DNA from: Chromohalobacter sp. 11-W
GTDB lineage: Bacteria; Pseudomonadota; Gammaproteobacteria; Pseudomonadales; Halomonadaceae
Assembly: GCF_029889905.1 (NCBI RefSeq)
Contig: NZ_JARANZ010000009.1
Location: 1 to 64,000 of the forward strand
Length of the DNA: 64,000 nucleotides
Direction of reading: 5' to 3'
The notes under the pieces are model-generated. The model was not told the origin of the DNA. It worked only from the letters and a program-made list of their open reading frames with translations, and did not search any database. Below, piece by piece: positions 28,379 through 36,887 of this stretch; position 1 is the first letter of the stretch, and each line of letters begins with the position of its first letter. The position numbers were made by a program, and so were the translations under genes.

Positions 28379-29968
28379 ATGGCCGATCACACCGCATCCT
28401 CGTCTCCCCAGCCTGTGCGTCGCGCATTGATCAGCGTGTCCGACAAGACCGGCATCGTCGATTTTGCTCGCGAACTCAGCACGCACGGCGTCGCCCTGCT
28501 CTCCACCGGCGGCACCTTTCGCCTGCTCAACGAACACGGCATCCCGGTCACGGAAGTCTCGCAGCATACGGGTTTCCCGGAAATCATGGATGGCCGCGTC
28601 AAGACGCTGCACCCCAAGATTCACGGCGGCATTCTCGGGCGCCGCGGGCAGGATGACGAGGTAATGGCCGAGCATGGCATCGACGCCATCGACATGGTCG
28701 TGGTCAATCTCTATCCCTTCGCCGACACCATCGCCCGTGACGATTGCACGCTGGAAGAGGCCATCGAGAACATCGACATCGGTGGGCCCACTATGGTCCG
28801 CGCCTGTGCCAAGAACCACGCGCACACCAGCATCGTGGTCAATGCGTCCGACTATGGCCGCGTGCTCGACGACATGCGTACTCATGGCGGCGTCGGCGCA
28901 ACGCTACGTTTCGACCTGGCGGTCAAGGCCTTCGAGCATACCGCCGGTTATGACGGTGCCATCGCCAATTACCTGGGCACTCTGGTGGAAGGCGGCGAGA
29001 GCGACTTCCCACGGACCTATAACGTGCAGTTCCAGAAAAAACAGGCGATGCGCTACGGCGAGAACCCGCATCAGCAGGCAGCTTTCTATGCCGAGGCAGA
29101 TGCAGCCGACGCCAGCGTGACCACGGCAGAGCAGCTTCAAGGCAAGGCATTGTCGTTCAATAACGTCGCCGACACCGACGCCGCCTTCGAGTGCGTCAAG
29201 GTCTTCAACGAAACAGCCTGCGTCATCGTCAAACATGCCAACCCTTGCGGCGTCGCCGTTGCCGACACGCCGCTCGCCGCCTATCAGAGCGCGTTCGCGA
29301 CCGACCCCACCAGTGCTTTCGGCGGTATCATCGCCTTCAACCGCCCGCTGGATGCCGATACGGCACATGCCATCGTCAACCGCCAGTTCGTGGAAGTCAT
29401 CATCGCACCAGGCATAGACGACGATGCCGCCGAGATCGTCGCGGGGAAGAAAAACGTGCGCCTGCTCGATGTCAGCAAGCACTGGCCCAGCCAGCCGCGT
29501 CCCGCTCATGACTTCAAGCGCGTCACCGGCGGGCTCCTGGTCCAGGACCGTGACCAAGGTATGGTCGAATCCGAACACCTGCGCACCGTCACCGAGCGCG
29601 CCCCCAGCGACCAGGAGCTACGCGATCTCAGCTTTGCCTGGAAGGTCGCCAAGTTCGTCAAGTCCAACGCCATCGTCTATGCCAAGCACGGTCAGACCAT
29701 CGGCGTGGGAGCCGGGCAAATGAGCCGCGTTTACTCGGCCAAGATCGCCGGCATCAAGGCCGCCGATGAAGGTCTGGAAGTACCCGGCTCGGTGATGGCC
29801 TCGGATGCCTTCTTCCCCTTCCGCGATGGTATCGACGCCGCTGCCGCTGCCGGCATCACGGCCGTCATCCAACCTGGTGGCTCAATGCGCGACCAGGAAG
29901 TGATCGACGCCGCCAACGAAGCCGGCATCGCCATGGTCTTCACCGATATGCGTCACTTCAGGCACTGA
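28379..29968 (+). CDS. purH: Bifunctional AICAR transformylase/IMP cyclohydrolase
   Basis: 529 residues, normal for PurH. The N-terminal IMP cyclohydrolase domain ([46 protein letters not shown]) is followed by the transformylase domain with [44 protein letters not shown] and [15 protein letters not shown]. It catalyses the last two steps of IMP synthesis. It ends before a strong terminator. Confidence 0.98.
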   Translation: MADHTASSSPQPVRRALISVSDKTGIVDFARELSTHGVALLSTGGTFRLLNEHGIPVTEVSQHTGFPEIMDGRVKTLHPKIHGGILGRRGQDDEVMAEHGIDAIDMVVVNLYPFADTIARDDCTLEEAIENIDIGGPTMVRACAKNHAHTSIVVNASDYGRVLDDMRTHGGVGATLRFDLAVKAFEHTAGYDGAIANYLGTLVEGGESDFPRTYNVQFQKKQAMRYGENPHQQAAFYAEADAADASVTTAEQLQGKALSFNNVADTDAAFECVKVFNETACVIVKHANPCGVAVADTPLAAYQSAFATDPTSAFGGIIAFNRPLDADTAHAIVNRQFVEVIIAPGIDDDAAEIVAGKKNVRLLDVSKHWPSQPRPAHDFKRVTGGLLVQDRDQGMVESEHLRTVTERAPSDQELRDLSFAWKVAKFVKSNAIVYAKHGQTIGVGAGQMSRVYSAKIAGIKAADEGLEVPGSVMASDAFFPFRDGIDAAAAAGITAVIQPGGSMRDQEVIDAANEAGIAMVFTDMRHFRH

Positions 29969-30000
29969 AGCTCGAAGACGGCCTAAGTCCAGCCAATAGC

Positions 30001-30036
30001 AAAACACCCTGCCGGTGCATCCGACAGGGTGTTTTT
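30001..30036. terminator. Strong bidirectional terminator between purH and gabD
   Basis: ACACCCTGCCGG pairs with CCGACAGGGTGT around a TGCAT loop, with AAAA on the left and TTTTT on the right, so it can end both convergent transcripts. Confidence 0.88.
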
Positions 30037-30082
30037 CTTCGCACTTACAGGCGCGTAGCGCTGCACTGCGAGCTGCTAGCGT

Positions 30083-31540
30083 TTAGCCTAGATCCATGCA
30101 CAGATACTTGGTTTCCATGTATTCGTCGATACCGTACTTGGAGCCTTCACGCCCCAGTCCCGAGGCCTTGACGCCTCCGAACGGGGCGCTGGCGTTGGAG
30201 ATCAACCCCGTATTGATGCCGACCATGCCGTACTCCAGCGCTTCGGCCACGCGCCATACACGACTCAGGTCGTTGGCATAGAAGTACGATGCCAGCCCAA
30301 AGCGCGTGTCGTTGGCCATCTGCACGGCGTCTTCCTCGTCATCGAACGGGAGTACCGCCGCCAATGGTCCGAAGGTTTCCTCGTGCGCGACCTTCATATC
30401 GGCGTTCGCGTGGCTCACCAGTGTCGGCGTGAAAAAGCGTCCACCCAGCGGATGCGTATGGCCACCCAACAACAGCTCGGCGCCCTTATCGACGGCATCC
30501 TGGATATGCTCGGAGACCTTGGCGACGGCATCGTCGTCAATCAACGGCCCGATGTTCACGCCTTCTTCGGTCCCGGGGCCGACGTGCAATTCGCTATTCA
30601 TGGCCGCCGCCAGCTTTTCACTGAAAGCATTGATCACGCTGGACTGCACCAGAAAACGGTTGGTGCACACGCAGGTCTGGCCGGCGTTGCGGAACTTGCT
30701 GGCCATTGCCCCCTCGACGGCGGCATCGAGATCAGCGTCTTCGAAAACCAGAAACGGCGCATTTCCCCCCAGCTCCAGCGAAATTTTCTGGATATGCTCG
30801 GCAGCGCCGGCCATCAATTGGCTGCCCACCTCGGTCGAGCCGGTGAACGTGATCTTGCGCACCACGGGCGACTCGGTCATCGCCTTGGCGATCTCGCTGG
30901 CACGCCCCGGCACCACGTTGAACACGCCGCGCGGCACCCCAGCCTGCTCGGCCAACGCCGCCAGCGCGGTAGCGGAAAACGGCGTCTGACTGGCCGGCTT
31001 GATGACGATCGGGCACCCCGCGGCCAATGCGGCGGCCGCCTTGCGAGTGATCATCGACGACGGGAAATTCCATGGCGTGATTGCCCCGACGACGCCGACC
31101 GGCTGCTTGAGCACCACGATGCGCTGGTTGGACTTGGCTGCGGGAATGGTGTCGCCATAGACGCGCCGCGCTTCCTCGGCGAACCAGCGCAGGAAGCTCG
31201 CCGCATAGGCGATTTCGCCGGCCGCTTCCTTGAGCGGTTTGCCCTGCTCGGCGGTCATGATCGCCGCCAGTTCGTCCTGATGCTCGAGCATCAGGTCATA
31301 CCATTTCATCAGAGTGTCCGCGCGCTCTTGCGCCGTCAGGGCACGCCAAGCCGGCCAGGCCGACTCGGCAGCTTCGATGGCACGCTCTGTCTCGGCACGC
31401 CCCAGCTTGGGCATGCGTCCCACGATCTCACCGGTGGCCGGATCGTCGACTTCGATCTGTTCGCCGCTGTCCGCTGCCACCCAATTGCCGTCGATATAGG
31501 CAAAGGGGCGAAACAGCGAGTTCTCCTGAAGGGACTCCAT
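30083..31540 (-). CDS. gabD: NADP-dependent succinate-semialdehyde dehydrogenase
   Basis: 485 residues of the aldehyde dehydrogenase fold: PWNFPSSMITRKAAAALAAGC (cofactor region), FTGSTEVG, SLELGGNAPFLVFEDAD with the general base Glu, and FRNAGQTCVCTNRFLVQ with the catalytic Cys. The GQTCVC-x-NR motif is the form typical of GabD enzymes. It oxidises succinate semialdehyde to succinate in 4-aminobutyrate degradation. GGAGAA precedes the ATG. It stands alone, without gabT. Confidence 0.9.
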   Translation of the reverse strand: MESLQENSLFRPFAYIDGNWVAADSGEQIEVDDPATGEIVGRMPKLGRAETERAIEAAESAWPAWRALTAQERADTLMKWYDLMLEHQDELAAIMTAEQGKPLKEAAGEIAYAASFLRWFAEEARRVYGDTIPAAKSNQRIVVLKQPVGVVGAITPWNFPSSMITRKAAAALAAGCPIVIKPASQTPFSATALAALAEQAGVPRGVFNVVPGRASEIAKAMTESPVVRKITFTGSTEVGSQLMAGAAEHIQKISLELGGNAPFLVFEDADLDAAVEGAMASKFRNAGQTCVCTNRFLVQSSVINAFSEKLAAAMNSELHVGPGTEEGVNIGPLIDDDAVAKVSEHIQDAVDKGAELLLGGHTHPLGGRFFTPTLVSHANADMKVAHEETFGPLAAVLPFDDEEDAVQMANDTRFGLASYFYANDLSRVWRVAEALEYGMVGINTGLISNASAPFGGVKASGLGREGSKYGIDEYMETKYLCMDLG

Positions 31541-31645
31541 GGCGTTCTCCTTCCTGACAATGAGGGCGACGCTGGCCGTCGCCGTGAATTCATCTTATGC
31601 CGAGTCTCTTGATGCCACCAAACGCAGCGCGCACTGACATGACGT

Positions 31646-32098
31646 TCACCCCACACCCCAGATAAAGAGACTCAGCACCGCAATGGCGATGGCGGCCCCG
31701 CACAGCGCCTGGCCTCTGTAACGCGACGGCGAGCGCCGTATCTGCCGGATCCCGAGCACTGCCAGTAGCACCGCCAGCGCATCGACGAGCAGCATATAAG
31801 ACGCCAGCAACGGAGCAACGGCAACGAGCACCAGCGCCAGCACCGCCCAGGGAGACAATAGAGAAGATTTGACCTGCCCTTGATCGTCACGCGTTTGCCG
31901 CGCGGTGCGCTGCGGCACGGGCGCGTCGAACACCTGCTCGGCACGGCCGGCATCGCCATCGAAGCGTAGCCGACTGCCTTCCCTAGGCAGGCCCCGGCCA
32001 CGCCACTCGGTCAATGTGAATGTATAACGATGCCCATCGTCGCCGACGATCACGCCGCGCTGAGCCGCATCGTCGAAGGTTTCCAGCTTACCGTTCAC
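31646..32098 (-). CDS. Small membrane protein with an N-terminal cold-shock-like segment and a DUF4190-like tail
   Basis: Start taken at GTG 32098 because GGGAG lies 7 bases upstream; a TTG 18 bp earlier is possible. The ~150 residues begin with a short domain resembling the cold-shock-like part of DUF1294 proteins (RGVIVGDDGHRYTFTLTEW). A linker follows, then two or three hydrophobic segments (WAVLALVLVAVAPLLASYMLL, ALAVLLAVLGIRQI, AIAIAVLSLFIWGVG). Function unknown. It lies downstream of folX in the same direction. Confidence 0.65.
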   Translation of the reverse strand: MNGKLETFDDAAQRGVIVGDDGHRYTFTLTEWRGRGLPREGSRLRFDGDAGRAEQVFDAPVPQRTARQTRDDQGQVKSSLLSPWAVLALVLVAVAPLLASYMLLVDALAVLLAVLGIRQIRRSPSRYRGQALCGAAIAIAVLSLFIWGVG

Positions 32099-32141
32099 GA
32101 CGCGACTCCCGGCCAAATACCGATGACATGGTCATATCACC

Positions 32142-32540
32142 TCAGTCCAGGCGCGAGTCCGACAGCGTCACCGACACGGAATCGGAAAAACGCAGCGCGA
32201 AAGGCTTGTCGATTTCTACCTGCGCCGTGAGAACCTGCTCGTAACTCATGATGATATCCAGGACTTCGCGAGTCATCCGTTCCAGCAAGAGGAAACGGTT
32301 ATCCTCGACATAACCGATGATATGCTTGGTGATCGTACGATAATTGAGCGCCTGCTCGATATGATCGAACTTGACCGCACGATCGGCCCGATAACGAATG
32401 GTGGCATTGATCACCACATCCTGGCGGTTCTGGATTTCCTCATCCTTGATACCGATATGGGTACGCAGGCGCAGATTCTTGATATTAATCGTCGCCAGAT
32501 CGTGATCGAGGTGCTGATCGTTCAGGGCATGTAAGGCCAT
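32142..32540 (-). CDS. folX: Dihydroneopterin triphosphate 2'-epimerase
   Basis: 132 residues of the FolB/FolX fold: [32 protein letters not shown] near the N-terminus and [20 protein letters not shown] at the end. The sequence is closer to FolX than to FolB aldolase as I know them, and the neighbour is folE. It epimerises dihydroneopterin triphosphate in pterin metabolism. TAGGAGAA precedes the ATG. Confidence 0.87.
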   Translation of the reverse strand: MALHALNDQHLDHDLATINIKNLRLRTHIGIKDEEIQNRQDVVINATIRYRADRAVKFDHIEQALNYRTITKHIIGYVEDNRFLLLERMTREVLDIIMSYEQVLTAQVEIDKPFALRFSDSVSVTLSDSRLD

Positions 32541-32599
32541 GCGGCATTTCTCCTAAAGTACGAAACGCGCGTCACGCGCGGCAGTGATCGACGCCTCGC

Positions 32600-33154
32600 T
32601 CAGCCATGCACCAACGTCAAGAACTCCTGACGCGTGTTCAAGTTGTTGCGGAAGGCGCCCAGCATCACGGAGGTCTTCATGCAAGAATTCTGTTTCTCGA
32701 CCCCACGCATCATCATGCACATGTGCTGCGCTTCGACGATCACTCCCACACCGCGCGCCTCGGTCACCTCCTGCACGGCCTCGGCGATTTGGCGTGTCAG
32801 GTTTTCCTGGATCTGCATGCGTCGTGCATACATGTCGACGATACGCGCGAACTTGGAGAGCCCCAGTACCTTGCCCTTGGGCAGATACGCGATATGGCAC
32901 TTGCCGATGAAGGGCAACAAATGATGCTCACACATCGAATAGAGTTCGATGTCCTTGATCAGCACCATTTCGTCGGTCTGCGATTCGAACACCGCGCCGT
33001 TGACCAATGACTCGAGCGTCTGCCCATAGCCCTGGTTGAGAAACTGCATGGCCTTGGCGGCTCGCATGGGCGTATCACGCAGCCCTTCCCGGTCGGGATC
33101 CTCGCCCAAGCCGGCGATGATGTCGCGGTAATGCGTTGCGAGTTCTTCTGTCAT
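32600..33154 (-). CDS. folE: GTP cyclohydrolase I
   Basis: 184 residues with the family motifs [16 protein letters not shown], the zinc-binding [38 protein letters not shown], and [18 protein letters not shown] with the second zinc Cys. It makes dihydroneopterin triphosphate from GTP for folate and pterin synthesis. It lies 59 bp upstream of folX in the same direction and the two products act consecutively. Confidence 0.97.
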   Translation of the reverse strand: MTEELATHYRDIIAGLGEDPDREGLRDTPMRAAKAMQFLNQGYGQTLESLVNGAVFESQTDEMVLIKDIELYSMCEHHLLPFIGKCHIAYLPKGKVLGLSKFARIVDMYARRMQIQENLTRQIAEAVQEVTEARGVGVIVEAQHMCMMMRGVEKQNSCMKTSVMLGAFRNNLNTRQEFLTLVHG

Positions 33155-33325
33155 TTAAGTGCCTTTGAGTGCCTTCGTCATGACGCCCGACCGGGCATAC
33201 GTTACAAAATGAATACAACACCGGAAGTTTGCCACACGGGCAAAGCGCGACGCACGCGCGATTCGCGCCAACGTCGGCGACACTACATTTCCCGACGCCG
33301 CGCCGGGGCCTTCGAGGTGGCAAAG

Positions 33326-34309
33326 TCACGCCAGCCAACGCGGATTTTCCAACGCTAGGCGCTGTTGCTCAAGAATACGGATGTGCTGATCCCAATATCC
33401 CTCACTGGCCACCCAAGGGAAAGCCCTGGGAAACGCCGGATCTTCCCAGCGATCGACCAGCCAGGCGCTATGGCGCATCAAGCGCAATGTGCGTAGCGGC
33501 TCGATCCAGCGCAGCTGGCGCCGATCGAACTCGACATGCTGCTCGTAGCCCTCGATCACTTCGGATAGCTGCATCTGCCATTCGTCGGCTTCAGGCGCCG
33601 TCAATAACATCCACAAATCTTGGACCGCCGGCGCCATGCAGCAATCATCGAAGTCGACCAGCGCAAAATCTTCGTCGCGTCCAAGAATGTTGCCCAGATG
33701 ACAGTCGCCATGGACACGTTGCAAGGCCGCCTCCGGCCACCGCTGCTCGACCAGTAGCGTCTGCAGACGCTCAGCGATGCGGGCATACGCCTGACGTTGA
33801 CGGCGACTCAGCCAATCGCTCGACAGCACGCGCTCACAGCTGGCTTGGCTGATCGCCATGGGCTCCTGAACAGGACGCGCCTGGAAGGAGCCACGGCGCG
33901 CGACGGCATGCACCTGGCCGATCAAATCGCCGAGGGCAAAGAGATGCGCGGGGTTCTCGAGCTCCGGCGCCTGCCCCGGGACGTGCGGAAACAGCGCGAA
34001 CGCGAATCCATAGGCATAGTGGAGCGTCTCACCGCCATCGTCACGCCAAGGCGGCGCGCCGGGCACACCCGCCGCCTCGAGTTCATCGAGAAAGGTATGC
34101 TCCTCGCGAATCTGCGCCTCGCTCCAACGCTCGGGACGATAGAACTTGGCCACCCAACGGCGGCGGTCGTCGTCGCTCAACAAGAACACGCGATTTTCAT
34201 AGCTATTGAGCGCAAACGGCTCACCCGGCAACCAAAAGCCCAGCGACTCGACCGCATCGACAACGTGCGCGGGCGACAAACTTTCGAACGGGTGCTTCGG
34301 GGCAGTCAT
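33326..34309 (-). CDS. srkA: Stress response kinase A-like protein (SrkA/YihE/RdoA)
   Basis: 327 residues of the aminoglycoside phosphotransferase/choline kinase fold. It shows LNSYENRVFLL, the lysine in WVAKFYRPERWS, the catalytic loop RVHGDCHLGNIL, and the DFDDC metal-binding motif, all as in YihE. E. coli SrkA is a Ser/Thr kinase that counters stress-induced death. Probably co-transcribed with comF (33 bp upstream). Confidence 0.87.
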   Translation of the reverse strand: MTAPKHPFESLSPAHVVDAVESLGFWLPGEPFALNSYENRVFLLSDDDRRRWVAKFYRPERWSEAQIREEHTFLDELEAAGVPGAPPWRDDGGETLHYAYGFAFALFPHVPGQAPELENPAHLFALGDLIGQVHAVARRGSFQARPVQEPMAISQASCERVLSSDWLSRRQRQAYARIAERLQTLLVEQRWPEAALQRVHGDCHLGNILGRDEDFALVDFDDCCMAPAVQDLWMLLTAPEADEWQMQLSEVIEGYEQHVEFDRRQLRWIEPLRTLRLMRHSAWLVDRWEDPAFPRAFPWVASEGYWDQHIRILEQQRLALENPRWLA

Positions 34310-34342
34310 GGCGTGTCCTATTGGAGATGCCCTCTTATGCTA

Positions 34343-35071
34343 TCAGATTCCTCGCGGCGTTCGCGTCATCGCCCAAGCCTCGACATGCTGTGCGCCCGCC
34401 CCTCTGCAGGCATCCGCCAGTGCCGAAAGCGTGCTGCCGGTGGTCATTACGTCGTCGACGATCGCCACATGAGCCGGCAAGCTGGACGTCACTCGAAACG
34501 CCCCGCGTACGTTGCCGCGTCGTGCACGACGTGTCAGCCCACGCTGGGTCGGCGTGTCACGCTCACGCCAGACTCGCCGATATGGCACGCTCAATTGACG
34601 CGAGAGCTCACGCGTCAGCCAAACGCTGTGATCAAAGCCGCGCTCACGCCGACGCTGCGGATGCGTCGGCACCGCGACGAGTGCCTCGGGTAACACGCCG
34701 TCGCCGCGGCTACGCGCAAAGAGGGTCGCCAGCAAGATACCCGCACGCGGTTGCGCACCGAATTTGAACCGCTGAAGCAATGCCTGCGAGGCATCTTCAT
34801 AACGCAGTGGCGCCCGCGCCACATCAAAAGACGGTGCATGACGCAGACAGTGGCCGCAAAGCTCGGCGGGACGCGCCAACGGCTCGGCACAGCGCGCGCA
34901 GGCCACGCGATTCCAAGGTAGCGTCTCGAAACACGCCTCGCACCACGGCGACGCCAGCGGCGTCATGCCCATGCAAAAGGCACAGTGGCCCGGCAGCCCC
35001 ACACGCACCGACTGGTCAACCAGTAACCTTACCTTGGCCGACCACTTCCAGGCGCTTCTCACTATCATCAT
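34343..35071 (-). CDS. comF: ComF/GntX family phosphoribosyltransferase-like protein
   Basis: 242 residues. The N-terminal zinc-ribbon-like part has paired cysteines (CAFC, WCEAC, CARC, CGHC). The C-terminal half is a phosphoribosyltransferase fold ending with the PRPP-binding VAIVDDVMTTGSTLSAL. Family members are linked to DNA uptake (ComF) or gluconate use (GntX); the role here is undecided. Confidence 0.88.
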   Translation of the reverse strand: MMIVRSAWKWSAKVRLLVDQSVRVGLPGHCAFCMGMTPLASPWCEACFETLPWNRVACARCAEPLARPAELCGHCLRHAPSFDVARAPLRYEDASQALLQRFKFGAQPRAGILLATLFARSRGDGVLPEALVAVPTHPQRRRERGFDHSVWLTRELSRQLSVPYRRVWRERDTPTQRGLTRRARRGNVRGAFRVTSSLPAHVAIVDDVMTTGSTLSALADACRGAGAQHVEAWAMTRTPRGI

Positions 35072-35232
35072 GGTTAACGAATTCTTTTTAAGTTCACAGG
35101 GCGGCCCCGCCTTGTTCGACAGGAACAGACTAGCATGTCCGCCACCTCCCGCATGCTACGCGCGATGCCGAACAGTCTCCCCATGACCGAAAAGCGCCGA
35201 GGCGTTCAATATCACCGCCGTGCCCATGGCGA

Positions 35233-35260
35233 TTGACTTCCCTCTCTGCATCCGTAGAAT
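35233..35260 (+). promoter_or_regulatory. Sigma-70 promoter of tRNA-Leu
   Basis: TTGACT (35233-35238), 16 bp spacer, TAGAAT (35255-35260), 20 bp before the tRNA 5' end. Confidence 0.7.
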
Positions 35261-35280
35261 ATCGCTCGACCTGCCCGACT

Positions 35281-35365
35281 GCGGATGTGGTGGAATTGGT
35301 AGACACGCTAGATTTAGGTTCTAGTGCCGAAAGGCGTGGGAGTTCGAGTCTCCCCATCCGCACCA
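35281..35365 (+). tRNA. tRNA-Leu (anticodon TAG)
   Basis: The acceptor stem GCGGATG/CATCCGC closes the molecule, the CCA end is encoded (35363-35365), the D-loop has the usual TGGAATTGGTAGAC, and the TTCGAGTCTCC T-arm is present. The anticodon stem CTAGA/TCTAG encloses TTTAGGT with anticodon TAG. A long variable arm, as in class II leucine tRNAs, is visible. Confidence 0.95.
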
Positions 35366-35491
35366 CGGGGCTTCCCTAAGCCTCACCTGATCTCCCCAAG
35401 ATACTCTGAAAGCCGCTCAACCACGGGCTTTTCTTTGACCTGACCTAATCCGAACTATACGCAACAGCGCTTTGCACGGTGTATACCCACG

Positions 35492-35524
35492 TGTACCCTA
35501 AAGTTCTTGGGTACATAGGGTACA
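35492..35524. repeat. Inverted repeat in the accessory patch behind tRNA-Leu
   Basis: TGTACCCTA (35492-35500) pairs with TAGGGTACA (35516-35524), with a further GGGTAC between them. It could be an operator or a relic recombination site; no integrase is nearby. The surrounding 35366-35620 shows no convincing gene. Confidence 0.4.
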
Positions 35525-35641
35525 AGCGTTGGGGAACGCTCATCATGAAACGATCTCAGATCGAGCGATAGCCATTGGCGTAGACCTCCGCTAGCTACTA
35601 AACCTATGGGTGCATGATCAAAACGATGGAGGAACGCATAC

Positions 35642-35794
35642 ATGGATTTGTACACGATTGAGTTCAAATTGCCGGGTGAGGATGAGCTCCGGAGCGAAGA
35701 GATCGAAGCGGAGAGTGAGGCCGAGGCACGTACGATCATTGATCGTAATCATAAACCGTCTGAGATCGTCAGCGTAAAACCTGACAGCGCTTAA
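35642..35794 (+). CDS. Small acidic protein, 50 residues
   Basis: A GGAGGA ribosome site (about 35628-35633) precedes ATG 35642 at a good distance, and a terminator hairpin follows the stop by 15 bp, so this is probably a real gene. The product (MDLYTIEFKL... ending SVKPDSA) is acidic, with a beta-strand-like start and an EAEARTII helix before EIVSV. I do not recognise a family with certainty; small proteins of this shape are common as accessory or phage-related genes. Confidence 0.55.
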   Translation: MDLYTIEFKLPGEDELRSEEIEAESEAEARTIIDRNHKPSEIVSVKPDSA

Positions 35795-35809
35795 TCACGT
35801 CGGATAGAT

Positions 35810-35827
35810 GGGCTTTAGAGCCCTTTT
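35810..35827 (+). terminator. Terminator of the 50-residue gene
   Basis: GGGCT-TTAG-AGCCC followed by TTTT. Confidence 0.6.
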
Positions 35828-36150
35828 ATGCCGTGCGAGTAGACTGCCCAGCTTACGAGCTGGGCAAATGCACAGCTGAAATGAACCGGCCGGTGATGCG
35901 TTGAAAGAGAGAGCCCCCGAGGACGATCGGAGGCGCTCAATCAGCATAAGCCGATGTGCCTGAATGAATTCAACACGTCCTTGGCTGCTGAGTATCCTTC
36001 CTAGATGTCGCTATTCTGACAAATTCCGAATGCAATAAACTTAATCTGCATTAACAAAAGGTTCGTGAGAAGACCAGGTAATCATGCGGTGGTTCAGGTC
36101 CGCTTTTTTCAGGGTATGACCCAGCGCTTTACAATCCTAATACCAATATA

Positions 36151-36525
36151 TCATTGACAGGTATATGTCTTTTTCAAGGATTCGGTGACTACATCGCTGG
36201 CCGGCTCGCTCCAGCTCTCGGAAGCACTTTCCAGATACTGCGACACTTCATCCAAGATATCGCGGCCACGAACGTCACTGGGTGCACAAATCTTTCCTCG
36301 AGATTCTAGCCGGTCGAAAATACCTAATACGTAACCGGTATACGTAAAGAACTTACTGGTATCGTAGGCTTCATCAGCACGAAATTGCTGGTAATGGCGC
36401 TGAAAATCGAGAAGGTCGGCACCATTGTAGAAATAGCCCCAGGCGTTACCGATTCCCGCACTGCCCAACCCGACCACCAGCATCACGCTCAATGCCCGTT
36501 TGGCGGTTTGTTTCTTGTGACTCAC
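36151..36525 (-). CDS. Rap1a/Tai-type T6SS immunity protein without a visible toxin
   Basis: Starts at GTG 36525 behind AAGGAG. The 124 residues begin with a signal peptide or anchor (VMLVVGLGSAGIGNAWG). The remainder fits the Rap1a/Tai family pattern: GADLLDFQ, FFTYTGYVLGIFDRL, ICAPSDVRGRDILDEVSQYLE, and a terminal KKTYTC with the conserved cysteines. Family members are periplasmic proteins that neutralise T6SS peptidoglycan amidase effectors. No effector lies beside it, so it may protect against toxins of neighbouring strains. The upstream terminator isolates it from the symporter unit. Between 35830 and 36150 I see nothing convincing. Confidence 0.72.
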   Translation of the reverse strand: MSHKKQTAKRALSVMLVVGLGSAGIGNAWGYFYNGADLLDFQRHYQQFRADEAYDTSKFFTYTGYVLGIFDRLESRGKICAPSDVRGRDILDEVSQYLESASESWSEPASDVVTESLKKTYTCQ

Positions 36526-36563
36526 CCTGACTCCTTGTATTCATCGAACGTCAACACGAAGAC

Positions 36564-36592
36564 AAAAAAAAGCCGGCTGACAGTCAACCGGC
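36564..36592 (-). terminator. Strong rho-independent terminator, minus strand
   Basis: On the minus strand GCCGGTTGAC folds back on GTCAGCCGGC and is followed by eight T. It ends transcripts coming from 36600-36890. Confidence 0.88.
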
Positions 36593-36822
36593 AAGCCGCC
36601 ACTTGCTGCATGGCGAGAGACATACGCCGGCCTTTGCAGACCGGTTGGAGGCGGATGATTTTCCACCTCTGGAGACACATGAGACCTGCGTCTTCCTTGG
36701 CGATTCGGATCACATGAGCCTTCGAGGCTAAATCCGCCTCATTCCTTGGCTACCGGCCACCAACCAGCGCAAGCGCGCAATTCCCTTGGCAGCGTCCCAG
36801 TGACCGATGATCGCTTGAATCA
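36564..36822 (-). ncRNA. Candidate small RNA between the symporter gene and the Rap1a-like gene
   Basis: The ~295 bp between the symporter stop (36888) and the terminator contain no protein-like frame. On the minus strand there is a TAAGAT -10-like box just above 36832, three similar GCCAAGG(G)AA motifs (about 36790-36780, 36750-36740, 36701-36691), a GAGGCGGAT/ATCCGCCTC long-range pairing, and the strong terminator at the end. This could be an independent small RNA, possibly binding a CsrA/RsmA-type protein through GGA motifs, or simply a long 3' untranslated region of the symporter gene. Boundaries are approximate. Confidence 0.35.
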
Positions 36823-36887
36823 CCCCCATCTTAGACGTCAGACCGGGCTTGGAAAAGCTTTGTACAATACTCGGCGTAAGCACTTAC

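Noticed and set aside
30083-31612. 409-residue plus-strand frame opposite gabD
   Set aside because: It is a shadow of gabD, which has intact aldehyde dehydrogenase active-site motifs and a good ribosome site.
35130-35366. Minus-strand frame of 78 residues across tRNA-Leu
   Set aside because: It is the antisense reading of the tRNA gene; a start of the MVRMGRLELPRL kind is a typical tRNA artefact.
36522-36713. 63-residue minus-strand frame
   Set aside because: It runs through the strong terminator hairpin and its T-run, so it is unlikely to be translated.
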